Below are positions 25,701 to 39,400 of a DNA stretch of 64,000 bases, in pieces; position 1 is the stretch's first letter; each line of letters begins with the position of its first letter. Made by a program: the position numbers and the translations under genes. The DNA is from Acanthornis magna (taxonomy: Eukaryota > Chordata > Aves > Passeriformes > Acanthizidae). The stretch is taken from positions 2,294,001 through 2,358,000 of the forward strand of contig JAWUZG010000001.1 in assembly GCA_036785705.1 (NCBI GenBank). The letters run 5' to 3'. The notes beneath the pieces were generated by a model. It was not told the DNA's origin and made no database searches. It saw only the letters and a list, made by a program, of their open reading frames with translations.

Positions 25701-26580
25701 GTAATACAGAGGAAGCCAAATTGAATGATTAATCTTTGACCTGTATCTGTTGGAAGCATTTGAACAACCCCTTTTAAGGAGTTTAGCCTTCTCTGTAACA
25801 TGCACATAACTTTCATTAACATTAAATAGAGTTACATGTGCACACCAGGGCATAAGCTGCTAAGTAGATATTAATTGGCTAAGAAATGATCCCCTATTTC
25901 TTCTCCTTACAGTTGGTGTTTTGGAACTCACTTTTGGCTTGTTACCTTCATAATTCTTTGAGGTTGTATTTATTCCTTTAACTATTTCAGTGATGACTTT
26001 TCTTTGAGGGATATTTCAGTGCCTTCAACCATCTAAACGGTAGTAGAAGGAAAAAAGCTTCAATATTTAACATCAGGAGTCTACTCTACCTCTCTGTCCC
26101 TTTCTAGGCAAATCCCTGTTAATTATCAGTATCTTAAATAACACTTTGACTAGTAAGTTCAAAGGAATTATGAGTAATTCTGAGTCTGCAGTCAATATTA
26201 TTTTGCAGCTGTAGAAAAGAGTTTGGAAGCAAATGTGTCTTCCTTCTTTATTCAAAACACACTGTCCTTTCTTTGCAGCAGTTACCTAATGCAAAATGCC
26301 AAGCTGTGAAAATAAAGAAACATAGCAGTACAATGACTAGAATTTTATATTAAGCATACAACTGTAATGGACCACTTACAAATAGAAATTGCTTTATTGT
26401 CATTTGCAATTGCCATTTGGAGTGGGCTCAGGATTCCCACATATCTTTAAAAAAATCTATTTAATCTATCCATGTTGAGCTTTGTAAATGTTTCAAATCA
26501 TCCTTTAAAGAAGTAGAACGCAAACCGCAAGTGTTAGTTAAAACTCGTGTTAACAGCAGGTCTGTGCTGTGCTTACACAG

Positions 26581-26629
26581 AAAGTTTGGGATGCTTCAAA
26601 GTTTGGGATGATTTCAAAGTTAGGGGATC
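26581..26629. repeat. Three-copy 17-bp tandem repeat
   Basis: AAAGTTTGGGATGCTTC (26581), AAAGTTTGGGATGATTTC (26598) and a decayed AAAGTTAGGGGATCT (26616) stand head to tail. Confidence 0.85.
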
Positions 26630-27075
26630 TCCCTGTGTCTTTTTTTCACTTATAAAATTGCCATCACAGATCATGTGAAGCAACTCCATCTTTTCCCTGC
26701 AATGTCCTGTAGCGCTCTACTGTTCTCCTTTGGGCAAGAACAGATACTATCACAGAATCCCTGCTTCTTTCTGCACCTACACCATGAACTGGGCACTGGA
26801 GGTAAGATTCATTTTGATTTATTTGGACATCCATGATGCAGACATCCACATCTCAGATATATGAGATGACTTCTATGTTTTTGCAACTTTTGTATGTTTC
26901 GGGGATTTTCAAGATAAGAAATAATTTTAGGGACTGTGCTATTGGCTTAAAAATTAGGCAGCAGGCTCTTTCTTTGGTATCATTTAAATGGAAATATTAA
27001 TAGAAACCTTTGTCCTTGGAATTCATGTTTTCTAATTTTGCAGGTATGCCAATGGAGAGAAGTTTTGCATCTGTC

Positions 27076-27089
27076 TTTTTTTTTTTTTT
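27076..27089. repeat. T14 homopolymer
   Basis: A run of 14 T followed by CCAAG, in AT-rich DNA. Confidence 0.9.
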
Positions 27090-30000
27090 CCAAGCTTTGG
27101 TTCAACCATGCTAAGTTTGGCTCTAGAATCAGAGACATTTATCCTTCTGATGCATTCATTTCTTTTCCTTTTATTTATTTTTCACTTCTCTTTGCTTATG
27201 TTCAATGACTGCTGGCTGCTGCTATCAGGCCCTGACAGTGCTATAAACTTAAATGTAAAGAAGGCAGAGCTGATTATTTTCTCCCTTTGGGGGTTACCCT
27301 TTGGCCTGCAGGCAGCTCTTCTAAAAATATGTCCACTCTGGCGGATGCTATTATTACCAGAGATACAATTCCCAACTCAACTGTCCAGATCAGAAGCGAA
27401 GCCTCTCTGTTGAAAAGCAGCAGAGATGCTGCATCTCCACTTTCTTCTGTTCAGACAAGCTCCTTCCACAAGGCTGTGTGGCAAGGCTTTGTGGGTTTTG
27501 TTTTGCTTGGTTTCTGTATTTTTGATCATGCTTGTCATACAAGAGAAAAAGCTGAGGGCAAGATGCTGGTGAGCCTGGAATATATGCATATAAAACCGAT
27601 GTTCTGCTTCCCTGCGTCTGCTCAGACAGCACTGGCAGGCTGGTGGCACTTTCATTTGTATTTCTCAAACAGAAAAAAAAAGAAAACAGCAAAACCAGCC
27701 TGGTAGCTGAGACATATTATTGGGAACATTTCCACTACAGACTCCTACTAGCTCAGACAAGCCGTTTAAAATCCCTGCTTCAGTTTAAGCCTTTAATAAA
27801 ATGCACATCTGCTTATTTTCCAGCCAGAAAGTCTCACTCCAGTCACCAGGAGGGTTGCTGTATGCAAGTGACATGAGCTGCTCCCAAAAGTTGCCACAAA
27901 CTTACTGAGGGCTTGAGAGAATTGATGGTTTCCTTCATCTCTAAACAGTGGGATGGCCAGACCCATTACTGTAAACTAAAATTTGGGGTTTCTGCCCCAT
28001 TCTCAGACATATTTCCCATCCCCTTTTTAGTAGAGATTAAGGGAGGTTCATAAAACTCATATGAATGGTACTCTAAGTTTCTGGTACCATTGATCTAGTA
28101 ATCAAAATCTCTATCGTGTTTTAAAACATAGCACAGGTTTCCCATCTATTTAGTAATTTATATGAAAGGCCCTGTACAGATATTTAAACCCCTACCACAA
28201 AGTCATCTCAGAAGAAACCCTTCTTCAATGGTTTTCCAACTTGGTACAGAGCTGGAAAACAAGAGTTGTTGATTAACTTCTCAGGTTCTAGAAAAAAGAT
28301 GTCAGGTGATGCAGCTGTCAATTGGAAATTATTTGGACTCTGAGATTTTTAATTTTTTTTTCCTAGAGCTTCCTCCATAAATTACAGGAATTGAGAGTTT
28401 GAGATTTAAGCCAAAACAGGAAAAGTAAAAATTCAAGTTGATTTGAGTGAGTGCTGGGTTTATGTTTATAGTTGTATACAGTAAAATGATACCATGCAGG
28501 TTGTTTATAAGGATATTTTGATGTTTAACTTCTGTGGATCATGATAAGATCCTTAGATAAAAGTTAAAATGTAGTATTCCATAAGGCCTCAGGCATGAAA
28601 GCACCATTAATAATTTAACACTAAAAAATATGGTTACTCTAGAGGCTGTCAGATACTTCTGTGGTAGAAACACCTACAGAGATAGGTAGCATAACATTGG
28701 CTGAATAATTCATTTGATGAATTTCTCAATATTTTTGAATACGTTTTACAATGTCTTTCATTATTCACCTAACTTGTGCACCACTGTTAAACTACTATCT
28801 CACGGATGCAAAAGCTGTTTACCTTACAAAGAGTTTATTTCCATTGAAGAAAGGTTAGAAGTTGCTTTGCAATGCCATCTGATATCACCACATCCAGTGA
28901 ACAGCTTTCACTTAATTAGGAAAAGCATTCAGAGAATGTGAAACACTTATTCAAACTTTACATTAAGGGATACAAACTATTATAGATATTTTGTAAAGTT
29001 TCCTCGGTGAAGACTTTGGTCCAAGCCCCCGCGCAGGATATAATTCAGACATTCTAAAATAGGAGTATGAGGTATCTCCAGCATTCTGGTGATGGAAACT
29101 GTGGTCTTACAAGAAGGCAGCTCTCAGTTTATCCTAATCAGGTCATGGCTTTCAGTAACTTCAGTGCACACAGTGAGTTGAAGATGTGAACTCATGAATA
29201 TTAAGATATTGAGAGCTGATCTTGGAAATTCATTCTGGTTGATTAGACAGAAACCATTTGGCGTGGGATGTTAGCATATAACTTTATTGTGTGAGGATTT
29301 CTGGAACCTCTCTCTGGCCATGTAAGGTTTGTAGCACTGGTCCTACTCTCAGATGGAAGGCACCACACACAAGGGCAATGTGAAGTGTTAAACATAAATG
29401 TTTATGAATATCTTTTCTGTTGGAATTTTAGGGTGAAGGCTGATAGGTCAAGGTTCACTCTTTATTTGTAAAAGAAAAATACCCTAACAGACAGAATTGG
29501 CCAATTCTAGCATCTGCTGTACAGATACAAGTTTATATAACAACTCCCAATCTTTCCTGCTGCATTCTTGTCTGTAAACAAACAAGACATTTACTAGACA
29601 AAAAACAGGCACAAGCAGATTAAATGACTTCTCTATAGTTGTAAAAAAAGGTTACCAAAAAAGGTTTCTTTCTTGGATAGGTTTGGATCTCAGATCTCCC
29701 AACGCACCTTTTAATGTTACAAATGCATCCTTTTTTGCTGGATATTTGGCTTCAGAATCCCTTAGTAATGAGCATGGTGAGGCTGAAGGTTTCATCACAG
29801 AAAATTGTAAAATAATCAGTAAGCACTGGTATTCAAATGTGCTGCCATTAACATATCCTCTTAACTGGAGCTACATTGTTTTATTTATTAATGGAATAAA
29901 GAAAGGATGTGACAAATTTGTTTTTGCTTCTTTTCACAGATGATCATATAGTAAAGGTGAAGTAAACCCTATTTTTTAACAGATCAAAGCATTTGTTTTA

Positions 30001-33000
30001 CTGCTTAATTCTTTGGTACTGGCTCTCCCAAGGCCCCTGCTGCTACGAACTAATGCAAATTACATCAGGAAATCCAATGGGCTCAGTAAACACTGAATAT
30101 TAATTCAAAATGTTTTTGGAAATGCATAAACAGCATCAGTCCCAAAATCCAGAGCAGAAGCAAATAACAATGTTAAATTGGTATGTCAGAATTTTATGGG
30201 CAGTGCTGTTTTGGCCATAAAAATCCTTTTTTTCTTGCCATGTTGAATGATCATATTGCTCTATCTTAACACATGAATTCTAAATCATTGAGCAATATCC
30301 CAGGACTTGCTCAGATTGCCAAGTGCCACTTTTCCCATGTTGGCCAGTCCACTTGCTCTAGATAAACCAATGAAATATGTATTTTTGATTAGTAATAGAG
30401 TTTTGTGCTCAGAGACTCGGAACAGGAAGCAGATAACCCACAACAACTCTGCAGGTTTTTTTGCTTTGCTTTCCCTATTGAACTGTCTCTATCTCCAGCC
30501 ATGGACTCTCTCACTTTTATCCTTCAGATTCTCTCCCCCATCTCACCAGGGAGAGTGTCTGTGTGGGGCTGAGTTTCCAGAAGGAATTAAACCATGACTA
30601 TCAGGCACTCTGGTTAATTCATAGTTTTGATGTTGCTCACCTATGAATGCTTTCTTCTGCTTTGGTCCTTTCTGAGTAAAGGACAGTTTAGGAGAAATTG
30701 TTTCCATACTTCGGCTAACACAAGAAGACCCAGCTGTCACCTGTTTCTTCCTATAAGAATGATTCCAGATCAGGTCAGACCTATTTATGAAAGTCAGAAC
30801 AATTATCATTCAGCTGGAGACATAACCAATCTACAGCTTGAGAAGGGGAAAGAGTGTGTCATTTACAGAAGTTTCTCCGCCATCACTAAAATATCTTGAT
30901 TTTCAAACTATTTGTGCTGGTATCAACACAACATACTGTAGTGAGTCTGACACTATTTAGATATCCTGTGTGTCTAAAGGAGCTGTGGACCCTTCAACAG
31001 GAACTCTGAAAACCAAGCTGGACACGTCTGAGCAAAAAGGTCTAACATTGTCTTTCAAAGGCCCATTGCCCGACCAACTTTCAAATTTGTTCTGTGTTTT
31101 CTTTAGGGGACAGAAGTAGGCTGTCTGAATAGTGAAATGAATAAGATGAGTGCATTGGCATGCAGCTTTCTTTACTTTTCCGATGTATTATTATGTATTT
31201 TAATATTCACCTAGGGAACTTTTCTTATGCAAGACATCATATCATAAAATATGGATCTGAAATATTGAGATCCTGGTTTACTGGCAAATCCACAAACTGC
31301 TAATAAAATACTCAGTGTTGGAGAGTGGGAAAGGAAATCACAGTGTATAAGCAAGGATTTCACAAAATGTAAAAGATCTAGTGATACCCAGAGGCTCATC
31401 AGGTGGTAGCAGGAGATTCCAAGTACTCATTCTCCAGAGTGTGCAGCCACTTTCCTTGATATTCTAGAGATGAAAAAGGCAATTTAAATATTTTATACGC
31501 TCTGCCCTCGACTGATGCCTGGAATTGCTCTAGCAGCCCACTGATGAACTCCTGCTATCTCACAGCTCACTGGAGACATTCCGACAAATGCCTTGCGAAA
31601 CCACCAACAATTGCCCAATTGCCCAATGTGACAATCAGAGCTCCTCACGCCACAGGTTCCACTTTGCAGGATGGAAAAGGAGCATGATGCACTCTGACAG
31701 CAAAGGAACATCTTTTTCTTTCTATATTAGCCCTCTGTCTGCAGAGGCTGGAGGAAACATGATTCTTCCAGGGTCTATTGACAACAAAAGCAGTTTGAGA
31801 CAGAGTTGTGCTCAGTTTTTCTAGAAATATAAACTCAAACCCAGTATTGTATCAGTTATAGACCTGGGTGTTTTCTGACAGAAGGTATTCTGAGGAGAAT
31901 AGTTTCTCCACTTGTTTTATAAATACATTTAATTTCATGTGTGTCATGCTGTCAGCAACAGTCTTCAGATGCTAAATTGTAAACAGCATTGCCACCCAAA
32001 ACTTTTCACAATTAGGCATTGTTAAGCCTATGTTTTATGACCATCTAAACATAACTTTTTGATAGGTTATTTGTGCAGTAATTTTTCTTTCATTCCTTCC
32101 AGACAGAGCAATAATGAATGGTAAAAACAACTTGCAGTAAGAAAATAATTTGGTGAAATGAAGAAATGGATAACTGCTAGAAGTGGTTCTGAGATTTAAA
32201 TACTAATACCAATTAACTGAAAAGTTCTTGCTTTTAATTAAATAATTTTTCTCAAGAAAGGGTTCATTCTGATATTTTTATCCTTCAAATGTAGATGTAA
32301 AGTTAAGATATTCTTCACATAAAACATTTTACTTATGTTCTTATTTTTTAATCTTTTTATTTTGGTTTTGAAAAAAGAGGGCTTTTATTTGCTTTGTGGT
32401 TTTTTGATTTTTTGGGTTTTTTCTGAGAAATTTGCAAGATAAAGCAAATGTACCGTGCATTTTAATTCTTTTTCATACTAGTAATGTGCTACAAAAAATA
32501 TTGTATGCACAAACAAAGACAGAGAGAGATGTATTAAGCTCTTGTGGTCACCTTGGGAATCATTAGCTGATCTGATAATAAAACTGAAAATTTCTTGGCT
32601 TCTACACTCATGTTTTGAGCACAAAGCTTCAGTATTTTCCTAGAATCCAGCAGTGAAATATCTTCTGTTTTAATACAGAAGCTGATCTTAAGTTATTTAA
32701 GTGATGTGTATTTTCCCAGATGAACCTTTGACAGTATTTTAAACAGAACTCATTAATTTCTATGGATGTTTAGCATTCCCAAAGCCTATTTTGTTCTTTA
32801 AAGGCATATGTGAATTTATGTAAGCCTTCCACTCACAGCAACAGTCACTGGACAGAATCCAGAATGCTTTAAATACAAAACTAAATGCCTAAATAAGTTT
32901 TTAGACAAGTTGACAATGCTACAGATTTACTAGTATCTACATTTTGATGAGTGGAAATCACAGAAAACTATTTTATATAAGATTTTTTCTGGCACTAAAA

Positions 33001-34777
33001 TTGACACTTAAATGATATTAAGGCACACAAATAATAATTCGGAAATACTGAAGACCACTCATGAATAATTTAAAAATCTGTATCTGTGACATCAGATATC
33101 TCTCTTTGTTTCAGACACAAGGATTAATAAAAAAATCTAGTTGTTCTATCAAATAAAGCATTCTTAGACTCCAGGGAGATTTGGTATTTGACACAACCTG
33201 TGTGGAAAGAACAATGGAAAATAAAATGTTTGATTACTCTTAGTAGAGTTGAAGAACTGTTTTCCATAACCACATTGCATCTGAAAGCTGTCTGTGTTTA
33301 TAACTAATGAAGCTCTTCGAAAAGCGTTCTGGAACAAAAACAGTTCTGTTTCCAAAGTGTTCTTTCTCAGCCAGAATAATAACTACATTCTGATACTGTG
33401 AGTAAATTCTCAAAGCTGGTGAACTGCTGACTTAGGATGTAGGATGATGGGTGAACTCTATTCTGTTTTAGCTCAAAGGAACTAGTAAGGATATAACCTT
33501 TAAGATGTTCTCTGTTATTTGAAGGTTCACATAAAAAATAAGCAATGTTACAGAAGCAGTGATGGACTAACTGTGCCACTCTTGGGTAAAAGATATTCTA
33601 TATTCAAGTGTTTATACACTCTTACAGCTGAGTATATTAAATAGAATTAGTTGGGGTTTATTTTCTCTGCTAGTAGGTTGTACTAGCAAATAGCAAATGA
33701 CAAGATAATAATAATCAGTTAGTTTCCAGTCCAGCATGGAAAATACACCAGTTTCATGTGGAAATAGAAAAAGTGGCATGTTGTAGTATTTCATATCCAT
33801 ACTACGAGTTATAAATTACATCTAGCTTTACTTGCAGTGCTCTTCTTGGTTTTTAGCTGTCTATCCTTCATATATAATAAAAGTATCATTAAAAAAATGT
33901 AATCCTTTTTAAGATGTGTCTGATAAGTTTTAGGGTTCTTGCATAGGGGTTAGTGGTAGTACCCAAGCTCAAGGAGTCTTTTTATTTCCCACCTGATGTG
34001 CTTAAAAGACATTTCCCTTAGAATGAGAAATAAGAAATAGGAAATATTATCTTCAGTCTCTTGTGGATTTCATTTGTTATTTTTTAGGTTTTGGTTGTTA
34101 TTCCTTTTTTAATCACTCCTGTTTCTTTACCACTTTGTCTAGATAAAATTTAATCCATATACGCAGGAAGCCCCCAGATTCTATTGTCAAGCTTCCTGAT
34201 AGCACACTATCACTTTATTCCCTAGTTTAATCCATTTAAAGCATCACACATTAAATGTTGCCCGTTTGTTGTTATACTTTTGAAGTTGTGGCTTGAACTG
34301 TATTGTTTTCTGAAACAAACTTCCTTTTCTCAACTGAATTCCTGGGGACTGTGATCTACCACTGGGGCTCATGTCATTGCTAATGCTAAACAACCCCCTA
34401 GGTGTTCTAACTGTTGTATTCCTATTTAGCTTGTGCTGGAAAAAAAATCTATGTAGAAGACTTCAAAATGAAGTGCAGAAGAATTTTGTAGTGTGATTAG
34501 GTGATTTATGATTGGTCTAAAGCAGATATGCAGGGTCAAAAAAAAGAGTTAGACCTTTGCCTTTGATATATTATTCCTATAAGCGCTGGTGAGGAAACTT
34601 AGATGATTAGTAGAGGTGTCTAAATCTTAGATGGTCAAATCTGGATGAGACAAATCCTAGATTTAGTACAGATATGTCAAAGATTTAGGTACTATTGGGC
34701 TTCCTGGGTTTGCCCAGGATTGAACTGGGTTTGTGCAAACCATTCTCCTCAGTTCAAAGTTAATTATTAAAAATCTT

Positions 34778-35188
34778 TCAATAATGGACTACCTGCCAAA
34801 TACTTGTTCTCCTGGACACCTCGGAAAGGAATAAACACCTGGAAACAGCACTATCACAGCCCGTGAAAAAATACATCTTGCAGAGCCTTTGGCATACAGA
34901 TCCTTGCCCTGCAATGAGTAAGAGATGTTGCTGCCTAGTCCGTGTGTTGATCTGTACAAAATGATTTCTCAGCCTGTTGCTTAGTGGATGGAATTGTAAA
35001 ACTCCTGGCACCTTCCGAACTGAATCCCGAAAGATGCAGAACTCCACCAGCTCCCAGCGCTTGCGATGAAAGCTGATGATATTTAGCAGCTTGTCAGCCC
35101 TTGATCCCATCTGAGTTGCTGAGAGCTGCACAGGCAAGGGAGCATCAGGGAGCCAGGTGGGATCCATGGGAGCGCAGGCAAACATCAC
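34778..35188 (-). other. Candidate exon-like block (unrecognised)
   Basis: One minus-strand frame is open for 136 codons in a block that is GC-richer and more evenly composed than its surroundings, including peptides such as HRKRWELVEFCIF. On the same strand a good 3' splice site (pyrimidine-rich, ending TGTGCAG) would start an exon at 35125. No clear donor follows: the GTGCCA after CGGAAG is weak. I recognise no domain and the protein resembles nothing I know. It could be a coding exon, a non-coding RNA exon, an old retrocopy or chance. I lean toward chance or conserved non-coding DNA. Confidence 0.2.
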
Positions 35189-36019
35189 ATCCCCTTAGCA
35201 GTGAGAAACTTGAACCTCTGCCACTGGCTCAGTTCCTGCCACAGACACTTTAGCATATCATGCATGAAAAAGAGAGCAAACTGCCCTTCGTTTTGGCCCA
35301 CATTGTTAAAATTCTTGGATGGAGATACACGAGCCAGATTACTCACACTGCATTCATGTGATTTTGTTGGCCTCTGCCAAACACTGGTTCAGTGATTTCT
35401 AAAGTGCTCGTGGCTTACAAAGCAAGATGATTGACAGCCATTACAGAGCTATACCTTGCCTTTTGAGGGAGAAAAAATATGTTACTGATGAGAATTGGAA
35501 AAATTAACTATGAAAATCATGGAACTCACACTTGATTAGTATTGGCTGAAACAATATTTCTTTTCATCATGGGTAATCATGTGTTAGAATTCCTGCCCCA
35601 TTAAATAAGAGAGAGGAGACAATATGAAAACATGCATCTATCCAGCATGAAAATTCAACTCTGCTTAGAGCTCTGCTGGTGGCTAAGTGAATTTATACTC
35701 ATGACTCCAATGGCTTATCAGATCAGAATTGGTATTTTATCCCTGTGTTCGTGTTTCTAACCATGTTATCTATTTTTCAGAATTGTAAACGATTACTTCA
35801 CTTCTACATCCAACACAAAGGTTATTTTATTTTTATGGAGAAATGCTTTTTTTTTTTCTCTCTGTCTCTGTTTTTGTTTTTTGATTTTTTTTTTTAAACT
35901 TGATGCATTGTTTTCAAGAGCTCTGGTTAGCACATCATATAACAAACCCAGCTCATTATTATGCATTATCTACTGCTGCTTGCTGCAATGCAATATTTAC
36001 ACTTTGGCATTAAGGCAGG
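35189..36019. other. Gene-free sequence before the CpG cluster
   Basis: Mixed-composition unique DNA. It includes a pyrimidine-rich low-complexity tract at 35847-35895 and an AT-rich, low-repeat block from 35930 that runs into the CpG cluster. Confidence 0.5.
35847..35895. repeat. Pyrimidine-rich low-complexity tract
   Basis: T11, then a CTCTCTGTCTCTG stretch, then T runs broken by single G and A bases. It is simple sequence only. Confidence 0.85.
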
Positions 36020-36400
36020 AGACGGCCCTCGTTATGGAGCACAGCCACCGCTGATAGATCGACGCAACGGCTTTTCAGAAACATGAAGAATTGAAAATGG
36101 TTCATCTGGGGATTGCAAGTGCTATGAATTCTTTATATCTAACAGTTGGCCTGCACTGACCCAAAGGATATTAGATTTCTTAGGAGCAAACGTGCTCTGC
36201 TGAAATGTACTTAAAACGCTCGATCTCAGCATCCTGCAGTGGCTGCCCCCCCCGTCATCCCTGGCTTTTGCCAGGCAGAGCTTCCTCTCCCTCTGTGCAA
36301 CCCTTGCTCCCTGCCTCATCCCTCCCGCTGCTTTCCTTAGGTCTCCGCGTTGGCATTCCGCAGGCAGCGGGCAGGAGCGCGCAGGGGTAAGCGAGTGCAC
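36020..36400. promoter_or_regulatory. Local CpG cluster, possible regulatory element
   Basis: I count about 18 CpG dinucleotides in 380 bp, in a window where CpG is otherwise sparse; eleven lie in 36217-36394. On the plus strand TGCTTTCCTTAG (ending about 36341) is a fair 3' splice site. An AGGG-GTAAGC donor follows at about 36387, so a short non-coding exon of about 45 bp is conceivable. No TATA box or initiation site stands out. The frames crossing it are open on both strands and look like by-products of GC content. It could be an unmethylated enhancer or a minor promoter, or simply a GC-rich island. Confidence 0.3.
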
Positions 36401-39400
36401 CATTAGGAGCTGGAGGAGGTTGCTCCCAAGCCTGGATTTTATTGCCATGTCACTTGGATTGTTTTTACAGCTGGCAGGCCAGAGTGACCTTTGGCTGCCT
36501 CTTCTCATTTCTGTTGGCTCCTTCCCCATGAGCCCACGTCAAATCTGCTTCCCTTGTGGTCTTTTAAAGGGCTGCTCTGCCATCGCTGCTGCCGACAGAG
36601 CAGGAGGCTCTGACCTCAGACTGGGAAGTGGAAGGGGGAAAGTGAACACTGAACGTCCCAGCACTCACCATGTCCTGCTGCTCCAACAGGACTGAGCCAG
36701 GTGTAGCCTTCTGCTGCTGGCATGGGACACCAGGGAGTCACCGAGGGGCAGGGAAGCGCAGCAGGCACCAAACACACAGGGACGTGAGGGAGGACATGAA
36801 GTGACACCTGCCTGGCACAAAGCACAAGGCAAAATCACCTCGTCATGCTAATGAGACATTTCTCTAATAATTGCCCTTTGAGGATCCCAAGGTGCTTTTA
36901 CTGTAAAAATTCAGCACCATGGTGTCATTCTGCAGGAAGTATCAGTATTGTTCCAATTTCTCTTTTCTTTTGAGTCAGGTCAGTTGACTGATGTCTCTGT
37001 TGGTCACTGAGTGTTGATCACTCACAATCATCTAAGCACTGGGCAATGCTGCTACCCCAGAAGTTGTTTCCCCTTTTCTCTTTGCACCTTTCTATATTTT
37101 GTGCCCCCAAAACATCCCAACCTCTCTGTTAGCAGGAGACCCTTCGCAGATGCAGAAAGCAGGACACATTTTGTTTGTTTTTTCTTCCACTAGACTCTAG
37201 CAAATCTTTTGTTTCTGCCAGCTCATGATGAATTTAGAGATACACACAGGTGGATAGCAAACTTTATATCCATGACACTGGGCTCTGACACCATAACCCA
37301 AACTCAGGCCCTGCCTGGCTGGCACTGCCACCACAGCTCCTGCCCTTCCTTTCATTCCAATGACATTTCAGAGAGGGAGAAGGAGAGAGCAGGATTTGGG
37401 GAGATGAAAACTGTCAGTTAAGTGAGACAATTTTTAATTAAACTGTGCAAAGACCTTTATTGTAGTGTTGCTGTGGCAACCCTAACTTTGAGCATCTGAC
37501 ATGTGATTAAAATCTAAGATTTAAATGTTTCATTAACAAAGAGAGATCCTTTTTTTTCCCTTTTCATGGGCATCCACCAAAATCACTGATCCTGAAGACT
37601 GAGGATCAGATTGCCGCCTCAGATTTTAGTCACAGAGGGAAGGGCAGGAGAGAAACAACTATGCACTTAACTTTAAGCCTATGAGGGAGAGATATCCTTT
37701 TCCTGACTTACAAGTGCCTGCCCCCTTCTCCCCCCTGCCCCGCATCTTCCCACTCCCTAAGGATACTGTACCAATCAGACTTAGTAGCTTAAAAGGCCAT
37801 AAAGGAAAAAATGTCAGGTGTGAGCTGCTCTGCTCAGCATGACAGGAGTTCAGATAAGAACACAAAAAATACCACATGGGGTTAGACATAAGGTTCATTT
37901 AGCCTGCTAACCTTTGCCTGGCAACAGCAAGTAGCAAATGCTTAGGATATGTATAGACTTGACCTTTCTCTCGCAGACCCTCCCAGCTCCTGATAACCAC
38001 TACTTAGATGTGTCCTTGCAAATCTCCCCCAAATGGTGGTTTTTCCTAGTAAAGACCTTCTGAGCTAGGAGAGGCATATCCTTTCCTCCTCCCCCCCTGC
38101 CATAAGTGGCCACACTTTGTCCTTTGAAGAAAAAATGATTGCTGCTTGTATTGTGATGGAATGGGATCAAGGATTCAGGGCAGCCCTGTAGGCAAACAAT
38201 GAAATAGAGGCATCCTAGCGTTAAGGCAAGATGCTTTCTCCTTTCTTTTGTTCTTTCTGTGCCTTTTAAGAAAGAAAAATTGGATACAGCCTCTGATACA
38301 TGTTCCTGTATAGAGATGGGGATCTGTCTTGACATGTCCTTCTCTTTTCCCCATTAATTGTCATAGCAGTTTCACCCTGGAAAGCTGGGGTCACATCATC
38401 ATCTTTGATTTTACCCACGAAGGGAAATGAACAGAAAAAGAGTCTCTTGTATAGGCAAACGTATGTCAGACAGCAGTCCTGAAATTATACTCCTTGACTC
38501 TTCATATCTCTTTTAATTTCTCTCAGACACAGTTCTAATTTAAGTTATTTAAGAATGTGATACAGTAGAAAGATGTTACCTGTTAAATAGTGGATTTATC
38601 CAGGAAAAGGAGGTTCATATTAATGCAACATTTATCTCATCCTTCACAAAGTTGGATTTATTCTTTCCTCCATTCAGCAATGGAGGTTCATTCAGCTCTT
38701 GGTTTTCCCTTTTTTCAGGAAAAGAGATGAAAACACGGAGGACATCTAAGCACTTGTGCAATATAGGAGCAACACATAATTTCCTGACCTGCTGGACAAT
38801 TAGTGTATTCCCTGAAGTGTGATATTTGATTACTATTGCTTACAGATTTAGTTTGTGGTACTAATAGCTGTAAAATTATTGAGTTTCTTATTAGATGCAG
38901 TCACTGAATTTGTCTCAATGATTTCCAGTTGCAGAGAATTACCCAGACTGAGCATATGCTTCTTGGTCTCTTCTAAACTTGCTCTCTTTTGCCTTCCCAG
39001 GACCTTTCATGCATCAGGACTGTCACAAGAAGAGAGAAAATTTACTGCAATAGGAAAAATTTTGAAGAGCTCAAACATGGAAAAATTGCTTGTTTACTTA
39101 TCTTCTCTCTACTGTAATCTGTATGTTTATTTTAAAATGCACTCACATATTGAGACTGATGAGAACTGTAAGTTAAGATGCATTTTACAGGTTGTCTCAA
39201 TTCTGAATTGGACAAAATCTTATAAAATATTAATGACTGTACACACATATAGAAGATAAACATTGGTAAATCTAACTATTTCATGCAATGTCTCCTGTGA
39301 GTCTGGAGGATATAAAGGTTAAAAAAAGTAGGATAAATAGTTGGGTTTTTAATAAAGAAGAGGTATATTAAAAAGGGACGTGACATTTATTATTTTAAGT

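Larger units (their letters stand above)
21974..34777. other. Nearly 13 kb without a supportable gene
   Basis: Mostly unique AT-rich DNA. It contains the LTR-like patch near 22.5 kb, a short tandem repeat at 26581 and a few homopolymers, listed separately. The longest frame (139 codons, 27287-27706) overlaps frames on the other strand and is unlike any family I know. Blocks such as 23.86-24.02 kb and 24.95-25.10 kb are unique and free of low-complexity sequence, and might be conserved non-coding DNA; that is a guess. Confidence 0.5.

Noticed and set aside
27287..27706. 139-codon plus frame
   Set aside because: Overlapping open frames exist on the minus strand and it ends in a translated A-rich tract. 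No family resemblance.
36122..36529. 135-codon minus frame over the CpG cluster
   Set aside because: GC-rich DNA has few stop triplets, and a plus frame is open at the same place. No domain is visible.
38855..39259. 134-codon plus frame
   Set aside because: Ordinary AT-rich composition, no domain, no splice context. Within the length expected by chance in 64 kb.
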